NCBI GenBank assembly: GCA_003021685.1
Contig: PXRO01000050.1
Span: forward strand, 62,001-126,000
DNA from: Halobacteriales archaeon QS_4_62_28
GTDB lineage: Archaea; Halobacteriota; Halobacteria; Halobacteriales; Haloarculaceae
Direction of reading: 5' to 3'
Length of the DNA: 64,000 nucleotides
The notes under the pieces are model-generated. The model searched no databases. It was not told the origin of the DNA and was given only the letters and a program-made list of their open reading frames with translations. Position 1 is the first letter of the stretch. Each line of letters starts with the position of its first letter. The translations under genes and the position numbers were made by a program. Of this stretch, positions 9,343 through 18,541 are shown one piece after another.

Positions 9343-9543
9343 TTACTCTTCTAGTTCGAACGCGACCTCCACTTCTGCCTGGTATTCCCGCCCCTCGACA
9401 CTGGCTATTTCGACGCCCATCTCCTCGACTTCTGCCCACATGAGGTTGTCGAGCGTGTTCTCGGCCCGGGAGACGGCATCGTCGACGGCCTGGTCGAAAC
9501 TCTCGGAACTCGTGCCGATCAGTGTGATCTTTTTGAAGACCAT
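9343..9543 (-). CDS. Dodecin (flavin-binding)
   Basis: A 66-residue dodecameric flavin-storage protein. [33 protein letters not shown] and [11 protein letters not shown] match the compact haloarchaeal dodecin, including the tryptophan that stacks on flavin. The ORF track extends 13 codons upstream; the start at 9543 is preferred because TTTATAC lies about 25 nt before that ATG and family members begin MVFKK. The archaeal form binds riboflavin or lumichrome and is thought to limit flavin photodamage (established for Halobacterium salinarum). Confidence 0.93.
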   Translation of the reverse strand: MVFKKITLIGTSSESFDQAVDDAVSRAENTLDNLMWAEVEEMGVEIASVEGREYQAEVEVAFELEE

Positions 9544-9564
9544 GGTTGACGTTGACACGTCACG

Positions 9565-9573
9565 AGTATAAAG
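9565..9573 (-). promoter_or_regulatory. TATA box of the dodecin gene
   Basis: The minus strand reads GAACTTTATACTCGTG. TTTATACTC is centred about 25 nt upstream of the dodecin ATG, as expected for a leaderless mRNA. Confidence 0.6.
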
Positions 9574-9588
9574 TTCGGGCACCGGAGT

Positions 9589-10248
9589 TCACGAGTCACG
9601 GACGTCGAGCCATCCCGAAACGACGCCCACGACATCAGAGAGGTGGGCCGTGCCCCAGACTGCGACGACGACTGCGCCGATGGTGTCGAAAACGAGGTCC
9701 AGCATCGTGTCGTCGAGACCGTATTGGGTGAGGACGGTCCCCGTTCCGAGCAGTGCGGCCCCTTCACTGACGGTGAACTCGATGACTTCCCAGAATACGC
9801 CGAAAGCAATGACGAACATGAGGATGAACACGAACATGAAGTGGGACGGAATGTAGATGTTCTCGGAGTGGGCATCCAGTGAGCGAACCGTAATATACCC
9901 GGCCGCGGCGACGACTGACGACGAGAGCGCGTGGGTCGCGTGATCCCACCACCAGATAGTCGCGTAGAAGTTCGCGCCCGCACCGGGGAGACCAACGGTG
10001 CCGAGGCCGTGCAACCAGACGGCAGTTGTGATCCACAGCGACAGTCCCGTATCGAGCGGTATGTGGTAATCTCGTTCGAGCACGGCCGGCAGTTGTGCGA
10101 CCAGCAATCCCATACCGGTATTGACGATGATGCTCGTCGACCCGCGTTCGATGCCGATAAAGAACATTCCGATCAGTGAGAGTTCCATGACGCGAGTGAG
10201 GCGTTTCTGGGTCGCCGTGCTGATCCCGGGCCGGTCTTTGATCCTCAT
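9589..10248 (-). CDS. Integral membrane protein, DUF2238/YjdF-like
   Basis: A 219-residue polytopic protein with about six membrane segments. WWDHATHALSSS, AFGVFWEVIEFT and YGLDDTMLDLVFDTIGAVVVA match the pattern of the DUF2238 (YjdF-like) family, with conserved acidic and histidine residues at membrane boundaries. No reaction is known for the family. It starts inside the end of the upstream membrane-protein gene (4-nt overlap), so the two are one operon and probably act together. Confidence 0.75.
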   Translation of the reverse strand: MRIKDRPGISTATQKRLTRVMELSLIGMFFIGIERGSTSIIVNTGMGLLVAQLPAVLERDYHIPLDTGLSLWITTAVWLHGLGTVGLPGAGANFYATIWWWDHATHALSSSVVAAAGYITVRSLDAHSENIYIPSHFMFVFILMFVIAFGVFWEVIEFTVSEGAALLGTGTVLTQYGLDDTMLDLVFDTIGAVVVAVWGTAHLSDVVGVVSGWLDVRDS

Positions 10249-10862
10249 TCGACCACCTCCGATGGCAGTCGCTCGGACGGATCCACCTGCCGCCGAACGT
10301 AATACGTAAAGACGATGCCAGCGACGACACCGGCAACGGTCGATGCGGCGAACTCGATCATCAGCGCGTGCTCTATCTCGGTCCCCGGGACACCGTCCTC
10401 TAACAGCAGCGTCGTCCCGAGGAGGACATCAGATGACCAGCGTACGACGGCCCAGATGCCGGCCATCGCGAGCGTCGTCACGACGACGAATGCCACTGCG
10501 AAAGAGTCGGTCATGTGAACAGGCGTAAAGAGGTGCAGTTCGACGACGACAATGAGTGCGATGGCCGCAACCGAAAAATACGTTGCTATCTGACCCGTGA
10601 CCGGGACTGTCGCGAACGACCGCCCAAGTACCGGGAGGCCCGCCAGTGCTGTCACTTCCCAGGGGAGCGTCGCTGCCCAATTTCTGAGCGCAAGAGGCGG
10701 CAATACGGTAATGACAAGCACCGCGCCCGCAAAGGCGGCCCACCACAGGAGGTCACGCCAGACGCTCGTGATAATCGCGATACCGAGAAGAGAGATCAGA
10801 ACCCACGAGGGGATCGCGTTGGTCTGCTGGCGGCGTAACAGTTGTCCGAGAGCGCTCCCCAT
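10245..10862 (-). CDS. Conserved haloarchaeal membrane protein
   Basis: A 205-residue protein with about six hydrophobic segments and a cytosolic C-terminal tail (YVRRQVDPSERLPSEVVE). I do not recognise the family. The track ORF has an alternative start 16 codons upstream, but MGSALGQLLRR at 10862 is the more natural membrane-protein start. The 4-nt overlap with the DUF2238-like gene indicates translational coupling. Confidence 0.7.
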   Translation of the reverse strand: MGSALGQLLRRQQTNAIPSWVLISLLGIAIITSVWRDLLWWAAFAGAVLVITVLPPLALRNWAATLPWEVTALAGLPVLGRSFATVPVTGQIATYFSVAAIALIVVVELHLFTPVHMTDSFAVAFVVVTTLAMAGIWAVVRWSSDVLLGTTLLLEDGVPGTEIEHALMIEFAASTVAGVVAGIVFTYYVRRQVDPSERLPSEVVE

Positions 10863-10952
10863 ACTACAATCCAGTGTGGCCGCGATTGAAATACTATCGG
10901 CTAACGGCATTGGCAGTATTCGGATAAGAGATCAAGAGAAACGCTTACAAAG

Positions 10953-11090
10953 CACCGAAAGCCCTCGCGGCGCTCGACCGCTCCGGGGCTCGCTGTCGTC
11001 CGAGAGAGCCCAGCTCTCTCGTGATGACGAAAGGCACGCGAAGCGCGCGCAGCGAGCCGCGGGACTGCAACTGCACGAGGGCTTTCGGTG
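10953..11090. repeat. Long nested hairpin (palindromic) element
   Basis: CACCGAAAGCCCTCG at 10953-10967 is the perfect reverse complement of CGAGGGCTTTCGGTG at 11076-11090. Inside lies a second perfect 9-bp stem, CGAGAGAGC/GCTCTCTCG, with a 3-nt loop at 11001-11021. The GC-rich 138-bp unit sits in a non-coding gap and could be a palindromic repeat, a structured RNA or a terminator. Confidence 0.7.
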
Positions 11091-11186
11091 TCTCTGATGT
11101 ATTCGGCACGGTTGCTTATTTGGACAGCACTACAGCGTTTGGGTCAACGCTTTAGTATGTTCACTCGTTTTACTATTGTGCCAGCA

Positions 11187-11447
11187 ATGCTGGAGCTTTA
11201 CCAGTCCGAAGGCTGTCCACACAGTGCAAAGGTCCGGAAGAAACTCTCGGAACTCGGCGTCTCCTACGTCGCCCACAACCCCCGCCTGCCGGGCGGCGAG
11301 GGTGGCGATGTCACCAACGAGACGACGTACGACGAACTCATCGGCGGTGGGGAAGACGAGATCCCGTATCTCGTCGACACCGACCGTGAGGTGCGGATGT
11401 ACGAGAGCGATGACATCGTCGAGTACCTCGAAATAACATACGGGTGA
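11187..11447 (+). CDS. Glutaredoxin/GST-N-domain-like small thiol protein
   Basis: An 86-residue thioredoxin-fold protein with MLELYQSEGCPHSAKVRKKL, a CPHS active site with a single cysteine (C10) as in monothiol forms, and the cis-proline segment DEIPYLVDTD. The C-terminal MYESDDIVEYL resembles glutathione S-transferase N-terminal domains. The track ORF starts 33 codons upstream in the hairpin element; the ATG at 11187 matches the domain start. It probably reduces or binds low-molecular-weight thiols, which in haloarchaea means gamma-glutamylcysteine. Confidence 0.85.
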   Translation: MLELYQSEGCPHSAKVRKKLSELGVSYVAHNPRLPGGEGGDVTNETTYDELIGGGEDEIPYLVDTDREVRMYESDDIVEYLEITYG

Positions 11448-11472
11448 GGCCTCGCAAACACCGGAGTGATGA

Positions 11473-11862
11473 ATGGAGGTTTTCGTCTACGGGACTCTGA
11501 CCGACGAGACGACAGCGCGGAGTGTGCTCGACGACTTCGAGTACCGTGGATCGGCCGAACTACTTGGCCTCCAGCGTGTCGACGGCCAGTATTCGACACT
11601 CGGACCAGGTGACTCGACGACGGGACGACTGCTGTGGACGCCAGAGACGGACGCATTCGACAGGTACGAAGGAGTCGACAGAGGACTGTACAGTCGCCTC
11701 ACCCTGCCCCTCGAACAGCACGGCAGAACCGGAACAGTCGAGGTATACGTCGGGGACCCGGACGTGCTCGGTGCGCCCGTAGAATGGCCTGGCGAGGGCC
11801 GCTTCGACGAGCGTGCTCGACGCTACTGCGAGACACAGGACGTGCGAGTCGTCCAGCGATAG
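11473..11862 (+). CDS. Gamma-glutamylcyclotransferase-like (AIG2/GGCT fold) protein
   Basis: A 129-residue protein beginning MEVFVYGTLTD, the hallmark YGTL substrate loop of the cyclotransferase fold. A conserved glutamate follows in FDRYEGVDRGLYSR. The family cleaves gamma-glutamyl amines to 5-oxoproline or shares only the fold. It lies 26 bp after the glutaredoxin-like gene, so a thiol-metabolism pair is plausible (inference). Confidence 0.8.
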   Translation: MEVFVYGTLTDETTARSVLDDFEYRGSAELLGLQRVDGQYSTLGPGDSTTGRLLWTPETDAFDRYEGVDRGLYSRLTLPLEQHGRTGTVEVYVGDPDVLGAPVEWPGEGRFDERARRYCETQDVRVVQR

Positions 11863-11876
11863 CCGAGTCTGGGAAT

Positions 11877-12866
11877 TCAGGGATTCTGTCGAGTCTCCTT
11901 CGTGACTGGAGACGATGACGCCACAGCAGTGACGAGACGATCGTAGAACTGGCCGGGGGTGCCGACCCAGGCGTTCATCTCCAGTGCGCGTTCGACGAGG
12001 CAGCGGTAGCAGCGGCGATAGCCCGGGAACTCGTCGGGATTGAAGTACCGTGGATGCCAGAGCACGGTCATCACGGCATCGTTCCTGGCGGCTTCAACGA
12101 GAAGGCGCTCACACTCCTCGATGGCGCGGTCGGTTTCGTCACTGACATCGGGTAGGGCGACTTCCATGAGTGTTAACGGGAATTCGACGAAAGCATCATC
12201 GAAGGGCCGCTGTGGCACGTAGCCGTGTTCGAATCCGTACTCGGTACTCGATCCGAGACTTGCGTCGTACCGCAGGCCGATGTCGGCCTGATGTCGCCAC
12301 GTCTGCGTGCCATCGAGACGCAGGTAGTGCTGGCGGCCGCCGCTGATCGAATTACCGAGTACGTCCTCGATGGTCGCCTTCTCGCGGGCGAGTCGGTCCC
12401 TGTCGTCGTGGGCGGGAATCGAGCCGTGGAGTCCGACCTCCCAGCCACCGTCGTCGAGTTCCCGGACCATCGCCGCGATGTCCTCCTTGCGCACGTCGTA
12501 GCGGCCGAGAAACTGGATCCACTTTTCGAGGCTGAGCCAGTCCCTGGGTGATCCGTCGGCTAGCAGATGGGGTTCTTGCAGGAAGTAGAACGCCGAGCGC
12601 ACGCCCAGGTCGGCTTCGAGGGTCATGATGTCCTCGAACTGCCAGTATGGGTTCCTGTCCGGGAGGGCAGTTCGGAGGTGATATCCCATCCGGGAGCGCT
12701 CGTGGAGCGCATAGTACAGCGCCTGGTGGCGCTTGTATGGCCGGTCGACATCGTGTGTCAGACACAGCGCGAACTCGTGGTCGTTCAGTGCCGTCGAGAC
12801 GACCGACTCGAACCGCCCTGTCGAGAGGCGTGCCAGCGGTTCGAGTCGGTCATCATGCGCTGTCAT
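11877..12866 (-). CDS. Polysaccharide-deacetylase-like protein
   Basis: 329 residues with a carbohydrate-esterase/deacetylase-like barrel. FALCLTHDVDRP supplies the aspartate and histidine pair near residue 35, and GGWEVGLHGSIPAHDD and VLWHPRYFN supply further metal and base candidates. There is no signal peptide, so it acts in the cytosol. It overlaps the upstream glycosyltransferase gene by 14 nt, indicating one operon and perhaps deacylation of a glycan intermediate. The exact HxxxH metal site is not evident, so substrate and activity are uncertain. Confidence 0.75.
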   Translation of the reverse strand: MTAHDDRLEPLARLSTGRFESVVSTALNDHEFALCLTHDVDRPYKRHQALYYALHERSRMGYHLRTALPDRNPYWQFEDIMTLEADLGVRSAFYFLQEPHLLADGSPRDWLSLEKWIQFLGRYDVRKEDIAAMVRELDDGGWEVGLHGSIPAHDDRDRLAREKATIEDVLGNSISGGRQHYLRLDGTQTWRHQADIGLRYDASLGSSTEYGFEHGYVPQRPFDDAFVEFPLTLMEVALPDVSDETDRAIEECERLLVEAARNDAVMTVLWHPRYFNPDEFPGYRRCYRCLVERALEMNAWVGTPGQFYDRLVTAVASSSPVTKETRQNP

Positions 12867-13911
12867 CGAGTGTATAATCGGAGTCCAGATCGAACTCGAG
12901 GTCCCTGTTGTAGCGCCGTTCCACGAGGAAGGCGACGACGACGAGGACCGGACACGCCGCGATGACTACAAGTGGGACGAGAAACCCCGTGACCGGTAAC
13001 GATGTCGCCGACGAGAGGGCGAACATCGTGCCTCCGATGCCGCTGAGTGCAGCGAGTCCGTACAGGAGGGCGACCGGGTGGAAGTCGAGCGGTGAATACC
13101 CAGACCGGAGTCGCCAGACGAAGCGAGAGGCCAGCAGCAGGGACAGCAACGGCACGAACGAGCGGTACTCGATGCCGCTCTCTTCCTCCCCGTAGATGGC
13201 CGAAACGGGGACATCGGCGATGCGTGCGTCGTGGACGTTGAGCCTGACGAGTATATCGTTGAGGAACCCGTAATCGTCGTAGAGCGCATCGATATCGAGC
13301 GATTCGAGAGCCTCACGGGAGATAGCAGTGAAGCCACTCTGTGGGTCTGTCATTCCCCAGTACCCGCTGGCGACTCTCGTCAGCCCAGTCAGCAGCGTGT
13401 TACCGAACAACCGCCAGGTCGACATCTCGTCGCGTAGCCCTTTCGTTCCGAGGCGGTTCCCTTTCGCGTACTCGGCGACGCCCGAGACGACTGGGTCGAT
13501 CAACGCATCGAGTCGGTCGGGGTTCATCTGGCCGTCCCCGTCCATCACGGCGATAACATCCATACCGTCGTCGAGGGCTGCTCTGTAGCCGGTTTTGACG
13601 GCACCCCCACGTCCCCTGTTCGTTTCGTGGCGAACCGGCACGATACGGGTTTCGGGCACGTGACTCCCGTCGGTCATCGTCGCGCGTTCCCACTCTTGGG
13701 ACTCGACGGCTGACTCCCGCTCGCGTCGGTCGACTGCCGAACGCTGTTCGATCACCGACCACGTCCCATCTGTCGAGCAGTCATCAACTGGATAGGCGCG
13801 GTCGACGAACGCCGGGAGGCCGTCGATTACCTCGCCGATGAACGACGCTTCGTTGTACACTGGAATGACGACCCCGACTCGGTGTCCATCGTACATCTCA
13901 GGCACCGACAT
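12853..13911 (-). CDS. Family 2 glycosyltransferase (dolichyl-phosphate-sugar synthase type)
   Basis: Transfers a sugar from a nucleotide donor, probably to a polyprenyl phosphate. The GT-A signature is VGVVIPVYNEASFIGEV near the N-terminus, with the metal-binding VMDGDGQMNPDRL and GYWGMTDPQSGFTA. Two C-terminal hydrophobic segments anchor it in the membrane. The track ORF begins 21 codons upstream; the ATG at 13911 (MSVPEMYDG) places the domain normally. An unusual insertion of about 40 residues after VDDCSTDGTW (RRERESAVESQEWER) interrupts the first fold. It is coupled to the downstream deacetylase-like gene. Confidence 0.88.
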   Translation of the reverse strand: MSVPEMYDGHRVGVVIPVYNEASFIGEVIDGLPAFVDRAYPVDDCSTDGTWSVIEQRSAVDRRERESAVESQEWERATMTDGSHVPETRIVPVRHETNRGRGGAVKTGYRAALDDGMDVIAVMDGDGQMNPDRLDALIDPVVSGVAEYAKGNRLGTKGLRDEMSTWRLFGNTLLTGLTRVASGYWGMTDPQSGFTAISREALESLDIDALYDDYGFLNDILVRLNVHDARIADVPVSAIYGEEESGIEYRSFVPLLSLLLASRFVWRLRSGYSPLDFHPVALLYGLAALSGIGGTMFALSSATSLPVTGFLVPLVVIAACPVLVVVAFLVERRYNRDLEFDLDSDYTLDDSA

Positions 13912-14465
13912 CTGGTCGAGTGTGGCCGTTTGAAAACGAGGCAACCCCACCAGCCCGCAGGAAAACACGGGCAACGTCAGTGATCAGTGCGTACATGTAA
14001 GTCCCGCTACACTGGGAGACAGTATTGTAATCAAGCTTCTACAGTTCGAAAGGGAGTTGCTACGGCTTCAATGACTCGATACTAATCAGACTATCTCCAT
14101 AACATCAGTAACTCACTGGTGTCAATCAACACTCACCCTGATTCAGCCAGAAGAAAGATCGTTATACTCCACAAGTGCTACCGAAGCGTCGGCGAGCAAA
14201 ACGACGCTGTCAGACCGTAATCGTTCGAGAGACCAACTCTGGCTTCGTTTCCGATACCGAGGCCGTCGTCACGGCACACCATAGTGTAGGCGACTGGATC
14301 CACTCTCACTGTACCATCCGAATATCTGGACGCAAGCATCTCGTGGCAATGAGTAAGGCAGTCATTCTGTTAGCGATGAGAGAGTATAACAAAACGGAAA
14401 CCTCCCTCAAATCACGATACTGTCCGTGGATAATAAACGTGGTATCCGACAGGACAACACCGTCT
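13912..14465. other. Intergenic region upstream of the DUF354 gene
   Basis: A 554-bp divergent spacer. The first 200 bp are AT-rich. About 14175-14330 has coding-like composition, but no recognisable protein in any frame, and may be a gene remnant. An AT-rich ATAATAAAC at about 14429-14437 lies about 30 nt before the ATG at 14466 and is a plausible TATA box. Confidence 0.45.
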
Positions 14466-15584
14466 ATGAGATACCTCATCTTCACCAACACTCCGGCACA
14501 CGTCCACCTGTATCGTAACGCAGTCGCACAGTTGCGTGACCGGGGACACGATGTTCTGGTCCTCGCCCGCGATTACGGCTGCACCGTCGAACTCGCCGAC
14601 TGGTACGACTTTCCATACGAGGTGTACGGTCGCTGTGATACGACCAAGTACTCGCTGTTCCGGCATCTCCCGAGTCAGTACGCCTCGATGGTGCGGGCGA
14701 CCCGGACGTTCGATCCAGACCTCATCTTCGGGATGGGCGCGTACGCGGCCCACGCGGGCGCGGTTTCGCGAACACGGACCGTACTCCTGCTTGACTCCGA
14801 GCCGACGTCGCTCGATCACATCGTTTCGCGTCCCTTCGCGGACGTGATACTCACGCCCGCGGCGTTTCAAAAGGATCTCGGATCGAACCACTACGTCTTC
14901 GACGGATTCAAAGAGACAGCGTATCTTCACCCGGAGGCGTTCACGCCGGATCCGAGCGTCCGGTACGACCTCGGTGTCGACGACGAGGAGTTCGCTCTCC
15001 TCCGGTTCAACGCCTTTGGCTCGCACCACGATGTCAGCCATGGCGGGTTTTCGACGGCAGAGTGTGCGCGGCTCATCGAACGCATCGCCGAGTCAGCCAC
15101 CGTCTTCGTGTCGGACGAGAGCGGTGAGATGGACCTCAGCACGCTCCCTGCCCGGCCCTACGACCTCCATCCGGCGCGGCTACACGACGCACTGGCGGAA
15201 GCGTCGCTGTTCGTTGCCGATACGCAGACGATGGCTACGGAGGCGGCACTGCTCGGAACGCCGACAATCAGGTCGAATTCCTTCGTCGGCGAGGACGATA
15301 TGGGGAACTTCATCGAACTCGGGCAGCGAAACCTCGTGCACAATCTGCAGTCGTTCGACGAGGTCTGTGAGACGGCGATGACGCTACTCACGCGCGACGG
15401 CATCGATGAGGTCTGGCGTCGTCGCCGCGATACCTATCTCGACGACAAGGTGAACCTCACTGACATCATCGTCGACGTGGCAACGACCCACGGGGCGGTG
15501 GAACAACTCGACTCGCTCTCGCGGTGGGCAAGTTCCGACCAGACGGCCAGCGTTTCGAAAGACAGTATCGGCGTCAAATCTTGA
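14466..15584 (+). CDS. DUF354-family glycosyltransferase-like protein
   Basis: A 372-residue GT-B-like protein. It starts MRYLIFTNTPAHVHLYRNAVAQLRDRGHDVLVLAR, the N-terminal Rossmann half typical of DUF354. FDPDLIFGMGAYAAHAG, LRFNAFGSHHDVSHGG and the nucleotide-sugar site ADTQTMATEAALLGTPTIR follow. The track ORF includes 97 extra N-terminal codons with no similarity; the ATG at 14466 is the domain start. These proteins occur in archaeal surface-glycan loci. The acceptor is unknown. The following BNR-like gene starts 20 nt after its stop, suggesting an operon. Confidence 0.85.
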   Translation: MRYLIFTNTPAHVHLYRNAVAQLRDRGHDVLVLARDYGCTVELADWYDFPYEVYGRCDTTKYSLFRHLPSQYASMVRATRTFDPDLIFGMGAYAAHAGAVSRTRTVLLLDSEPTSLDHIVSRPFADVILTPAAFQKDLGSNHYVFDGFKETAYLHPEAFTPDPSVRYDLGVDDEEFALLRFNAFGSHHDVSHGGFSTAECARLIERIAESATVFVSDESGEMDLSTLPARPYDLHPARLHDALAEASLFVADTQTMATEAALLGTPTIRSNSFVGEDDMGNFIELGQRNLVHNLQSFDEVCETAMTLLTRDGIDEVWRRRRDTYLDDKVNLTDIIVDVATTHGAVEQLDSLSRWASSDQTASVSKDSIGVKS

Positions 15585-15604
15585 CGGCCGTATACGGCAA
15601 CTCA

Positions 15605-16792
15605 ATGAAACTTCAGTCGATCCACGACGGCACTGTCTATGCTACCGATGGCCGGGAGGTGTACCGAGAGACGGGCGAATCGATTAGCGCCGGGACAGCG
15701 AATGTGACGCTGCCAGGGGGTATGACCTTCAAGTCAGTCGGATCGTTACCCGTCGAGAGTTCCGGCCTCGCTGGTATCACAGAGCGACTCCAGACGGCGA
15801 GACCCTGGAAGGGACTGCTCGGACCGATTGTCGGATCGTACCAGACAGTGAACCTCTGGGCGTTTTCGTCGTCGATGCTGGCGACCGTCGGTCAGCGCGT
15901 GTTCGTCTCGGCGGACGGTGGCGAGACCTGGACCCAGCGCCTCTCGCTCCCACCGACGTCGCCACGGATGGGCGTGCTCCCGTCGAGTGTCTGCAGCGAC
16001 GGGGACGTGACCTATCTAGCGGAGTATCCGCTAGACGTGAACACGACGCCCCGCGTCTACCGGTCAACGGACGGCGGGTGGTCGTGGGAGACATATTTAG
16101 AACTCCCGGACGTGCGCCACGTTCACTCGGTTTCGATTGACCCCTACAGTGGTGATTGCTGGCTAACGACCGGTGACACGGACGACGCCTGTCGTCTGCT
16201 CCGTCTCCGTGACGACGAAATGCGGGTCGTCGGCGGCGGGAGCCAGGACTGGCGTATCGTCGAACCCGCATTTACGCGCGATGGGATCCTTTGGGGAGTC
16301 GACTGTGGATACACCGAGGTGAACCGAATATTCCGGTTACCCCGGTCACGACTTGACAGCGCCACACCGACGCCGGAACCGGTCGGTCAGGTGGAGTCGT
16401 CAGTGTACTACGCCGAGACGTTCTCGACGGGCGGCACGGAGTGGGTCGTGCTCTCGACTGCTGCCGAGAGTGGTGGCGACCGAACGGCCCCCGACGAAGA
16501 CACGCACGGGGACCAGGTCGCCCGTGTCGTCGCTGCGTCGGCCGAAACCGGGTTCACAGAGTGGACGACGCTCGCGACGTACCGCCGGCGGACGACGCCC
16601 GCCGACTGGTCGGTCACCCCGTCGGGCCTCCCGACAGCGAACGCGTACGTCTTCCTCGCGTCGTGCCCGGACCGGGGCCTCTTTGTCAATCCCTTTAATA
16701 CCGCGACAGCCAACGGCGATGTTCGCCGGATACCGCTATCGACGTTCGCAGACCTGTCCTCGCCCGACGGCCGACGCGCCGAAGTCAGCTGA
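15605..16792 (+). CDS. BNR/sialidase-like beta-propeller protein
   Basis: 395 residues with repeated Asp-box motifs (SADGGETWTQR, STDGGWSWETY), characteristic of six-bladed BNR propellers. No signal peptide is visible from MKLQSIHDG. The track ORF extends 27 codons into the previous gene; I use the ATG at 15605. Such propellers occur in glycosidases and in glycan-binding or photosystem-assembly-like proteins; the sialidase arginine triad cannot be placed. It is coupled to the DUF354 gene and its 3' end overlaps the convergent phosphatase-superfamily gene by 8 nt. Confidence 0.75.
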   Translation: MKLQSIHDGTVYATDGREVYRETGESISAGTANVTLPGGMTFKSVGSLPVESSGLAGITERLQTARPWKGLLGPIVGSYQTVNLWAFSSSMLATVGQRVFVSADGGETWTQRLSLPPTSPRMGVLPSSVCSDGDVTYLAEYPLDVNTTPRVYRSTDGGWSWETYLELPDVRHVHSVSIDPYSGDCWLTTGDTDDACRLLRLRDDEMRVVGGGSQDWRIVEPAFTRDGILWGVDCGYTEVNRIFRLPRSRLDSATPTPEPVGQVESSVYYAETFSTGGTEWVVLSTAAESGGDRTAPDEDTHGDQVARVVAASAETGFTEWTTLATYRRRTTPADWSVTPSGLPTANAYVFLASCPDRGLFVNPFNTATANGDVRRIPLSTFADLSSPDGRRAEVS

Positions 16793-18158
16793 GGTAGCCG
16801 AGGTCTTCGAGTTGCGATTCCAGACGGTCGTCGAGGTCCGCCGTCGCATCGGCCGGGGATGCTTCGTCGATGTCGAGGTCGGCCACGCGAGACGTGAGTC
16901 GGTCGCGGAACGCCGCCAGGGTCTCGTCTGCAACGCTCGACAGCGGCACGACAGTCTCGCGGCGACCGTCGCCCCGGAGGACGTACTCACGGTCACCGGG
17001 GCCGTCGAGATACGTCGTGGCACCGTCGGACAGCGCACGCCACTGGCTGATGTCCTGTGAGACACTGGCCGTGTGTGGCAGGTAGTCTTCGACGAGTGCG
17101 TGCCCGTTCTCGGATACGAGTGGGCGCGTTTCCCGTGCGTTCTGGCCGGGTGCCGAGAGCAAGCCGTACAGGTCGGCGAGTTCGACCGGATCACTGACCC
17201 GCTCGGAGTCGGTCTGGCCGGGCCACTTGACGAGTAACGGGACAGACGTGTTAATATCCCGGAGGTAGTGTGGTGGCTCCTCGTCGCGGTCGAATTCGCC
17301 GAGCGTCTTCCCGTGATCGGCACAGACGACGATCAATGCGTCCTCGAACGTCCCCTCCTCGCGAAGCGTGGTCAGGAGTCGGTCGAACTCTCGGTCCTGA
17401 TATCGTGCACTCGCGTCGAGAAAGTCGTGAATCCGCTGGGTCTCGTCCGAGGAGAGCGACCGCTTGCCCATGATGTACGCGAGCAGTTTCGTGTTCAGTG
17501 AGCGGGCAGAAACAGGGTTCGGCGTCGACAGCCCGAGTTCACGGAAGGCCCACCGTGGTGGGTAATACGGACTGTGAGCCTCCATCAGATTCAGGAACGT
17601 AAACGTCGGGTCGGAACCGGCCTCGATCCACTCGGTCGCCCGCCTGACGAGATTGCTGGTGAAAAAGGGACGTTTCAGCAGGACGAGTGGCTGCTGGGTC
17701 GCCCGCCCGAACCACGAGTGAAAACGGTCGTAGAGTCGATCAGCGCGACGCTGTGGCGGACCGCCACGGCTCACTTCGAGATCCCATTCGACGAAGTAGT
17801 CGAACCCCCTATCGAGGCCCGATAGTTGTCCGACCCAGGGATTGTTCGAGAACCCCGCAGTCCGGTAGCCCCGGTCTGCGAGTCGCTGGGTTACTGTCGG
17901 ATGATCGTCCGACAGCGTCAGGTCACGGTCCGTGAACCCGTTCGTAATTCCGTGTTCCGAGGGCATCAGTCCAGTGAACATCGAGCAATGTGAGGGCAGT
18001 GTCCAAGGGGCCGGAACTGAAGCGTTTTCATAGACCGTCGCCGACTCCCCGAATTGATCGAGTGCCGGCGTCGTTTCTCGTTCGTACCCGTACTCTGACA
18101 CGTGGTCCTGCCGAAGTGAATCGAGAACGACGAAAAGCACGTCGGGAGACTCGTCCAT
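16785..18158 (-). CDS. Sulfatase-like alkaline-phosphatase-superfamily enzyme with Thr at the nucleophile position
   Basis: 457 residues with the sulfatase fold. Metal ligands lie in FVVLDSLRQDHV (D13) and VVCADHGKTLGE. The motif that is C/S-x-P-x-R in formylglycine sulfatases reads APWTLPSHCSMFTG, with T53 in place of Cys or Ser. A phosphodiesterase or phosphotransferase acting on glycan substituents is therefore more likely than a formylglycine sulfatase (inference). The track ORF starts 20 codons earlier; MDESPDVLFVV at 18158 is the natural start. No signal peptide, so it is probably cytosolic. Confidence 0.82.
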   Translation of the reverse strand: MDESPDVLFVVLDSLRQDHVSEYGYERETTPALDQFGESATVYENASVPAPWTLPSHCSMFTGLMPSEHGITNGFTDRDLTLSDDHPTVTQRLADRGYRTAGFSNNPWVGQLSGLDRGFDYFVEWDLEVSRGGPPQRRADRLYDRFHSWFGRATQQPLVLLKRPFFTSNLVRRATEWIEAGSDPTFTFLNLMEAHSPYYPPRWAFRELGLSTPNPVSARSLNTKLLAYIMGKRSLSSDETQRIHDFLDASARYQDREFDRLLTTLREEGTFEDALIVVCADHGKTLGEFDRDEEPPHYLRDINTSVPLLVKWPGQTDSERVSDPVELADLYGLLSAPGQNARETRPLVSENGHALVEDYLPHTASVSQDISQWRALSDGATTYLDGPGDREYVLRGDGRRETVVPLSSVADETLAAFRDRLTSRVADLDIDEASPADATADLDDRLESQLEDLGYLS

Positions 18159-18541
18159 GGGGCTGCTACGGGGAGGAATTTGTTTTGTTATGTAGTTTGT
18201 ACACGTGTCAGCTATCAATCCCTGAAGGGATGCTTGTGATTCTCGTGAAGCCGAAGCGATTCACTAGGGAGTGCAGTAGCGCGCGCCGGAATTACTGAAG
18301 CCCTCTTGCACGTCTGCCCGCGATCAGACCGATCCCAGAATGCCGCTCTGGGGGTTGCAACCCTGGTACAATAACTTTACAGCGTGATCGGATCGATATC
18401 GACTAAATATACCTATCAGTTGAAAACCGGGCGGATACTGTATGATTTGTCAGCTATACCGTAGCAATATGGCAAGTAACAGGTTCGCTTCCCGTTCAAA
18501 ACGGCGAGAAATAATATAAGAATATACTCGTCTTACCGGGT
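18159..18541. other. Divergent intergenic region
   Basis: A 383-bp spacer between the sulfatase-like gene and the exported repeat-protein gene. No gene is supported. The 3' half is AT-rich and ends in the promoter of the 18542 gene. Confidence 0.5.
18512..18520 (+). promoter_or_regulatory. TATA box of the exported repeat protein gene
   Basis: TAATATAAG lies about 25 nt upstream of the ATG at 18542. It supports that start even though it gives an unusually long extension before the Tat motif. Confidence 0.6.

Noticed and set aside
14175-14465. 97-codon N-terminal extension of the DUF354 gene
   Set aside because: The extension lacks conserved sequence and the Rossmann start MRYLIFTN with a TATA-like box upstream fits the ATG at 14466.
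18219-18300. Hairpin-like stretch gtgattctcgtgaagccgaagcgattcac as a regulatory palindrome
   Set aside because: When the arms are aligned the complementarity is too imperfect to support a claim.
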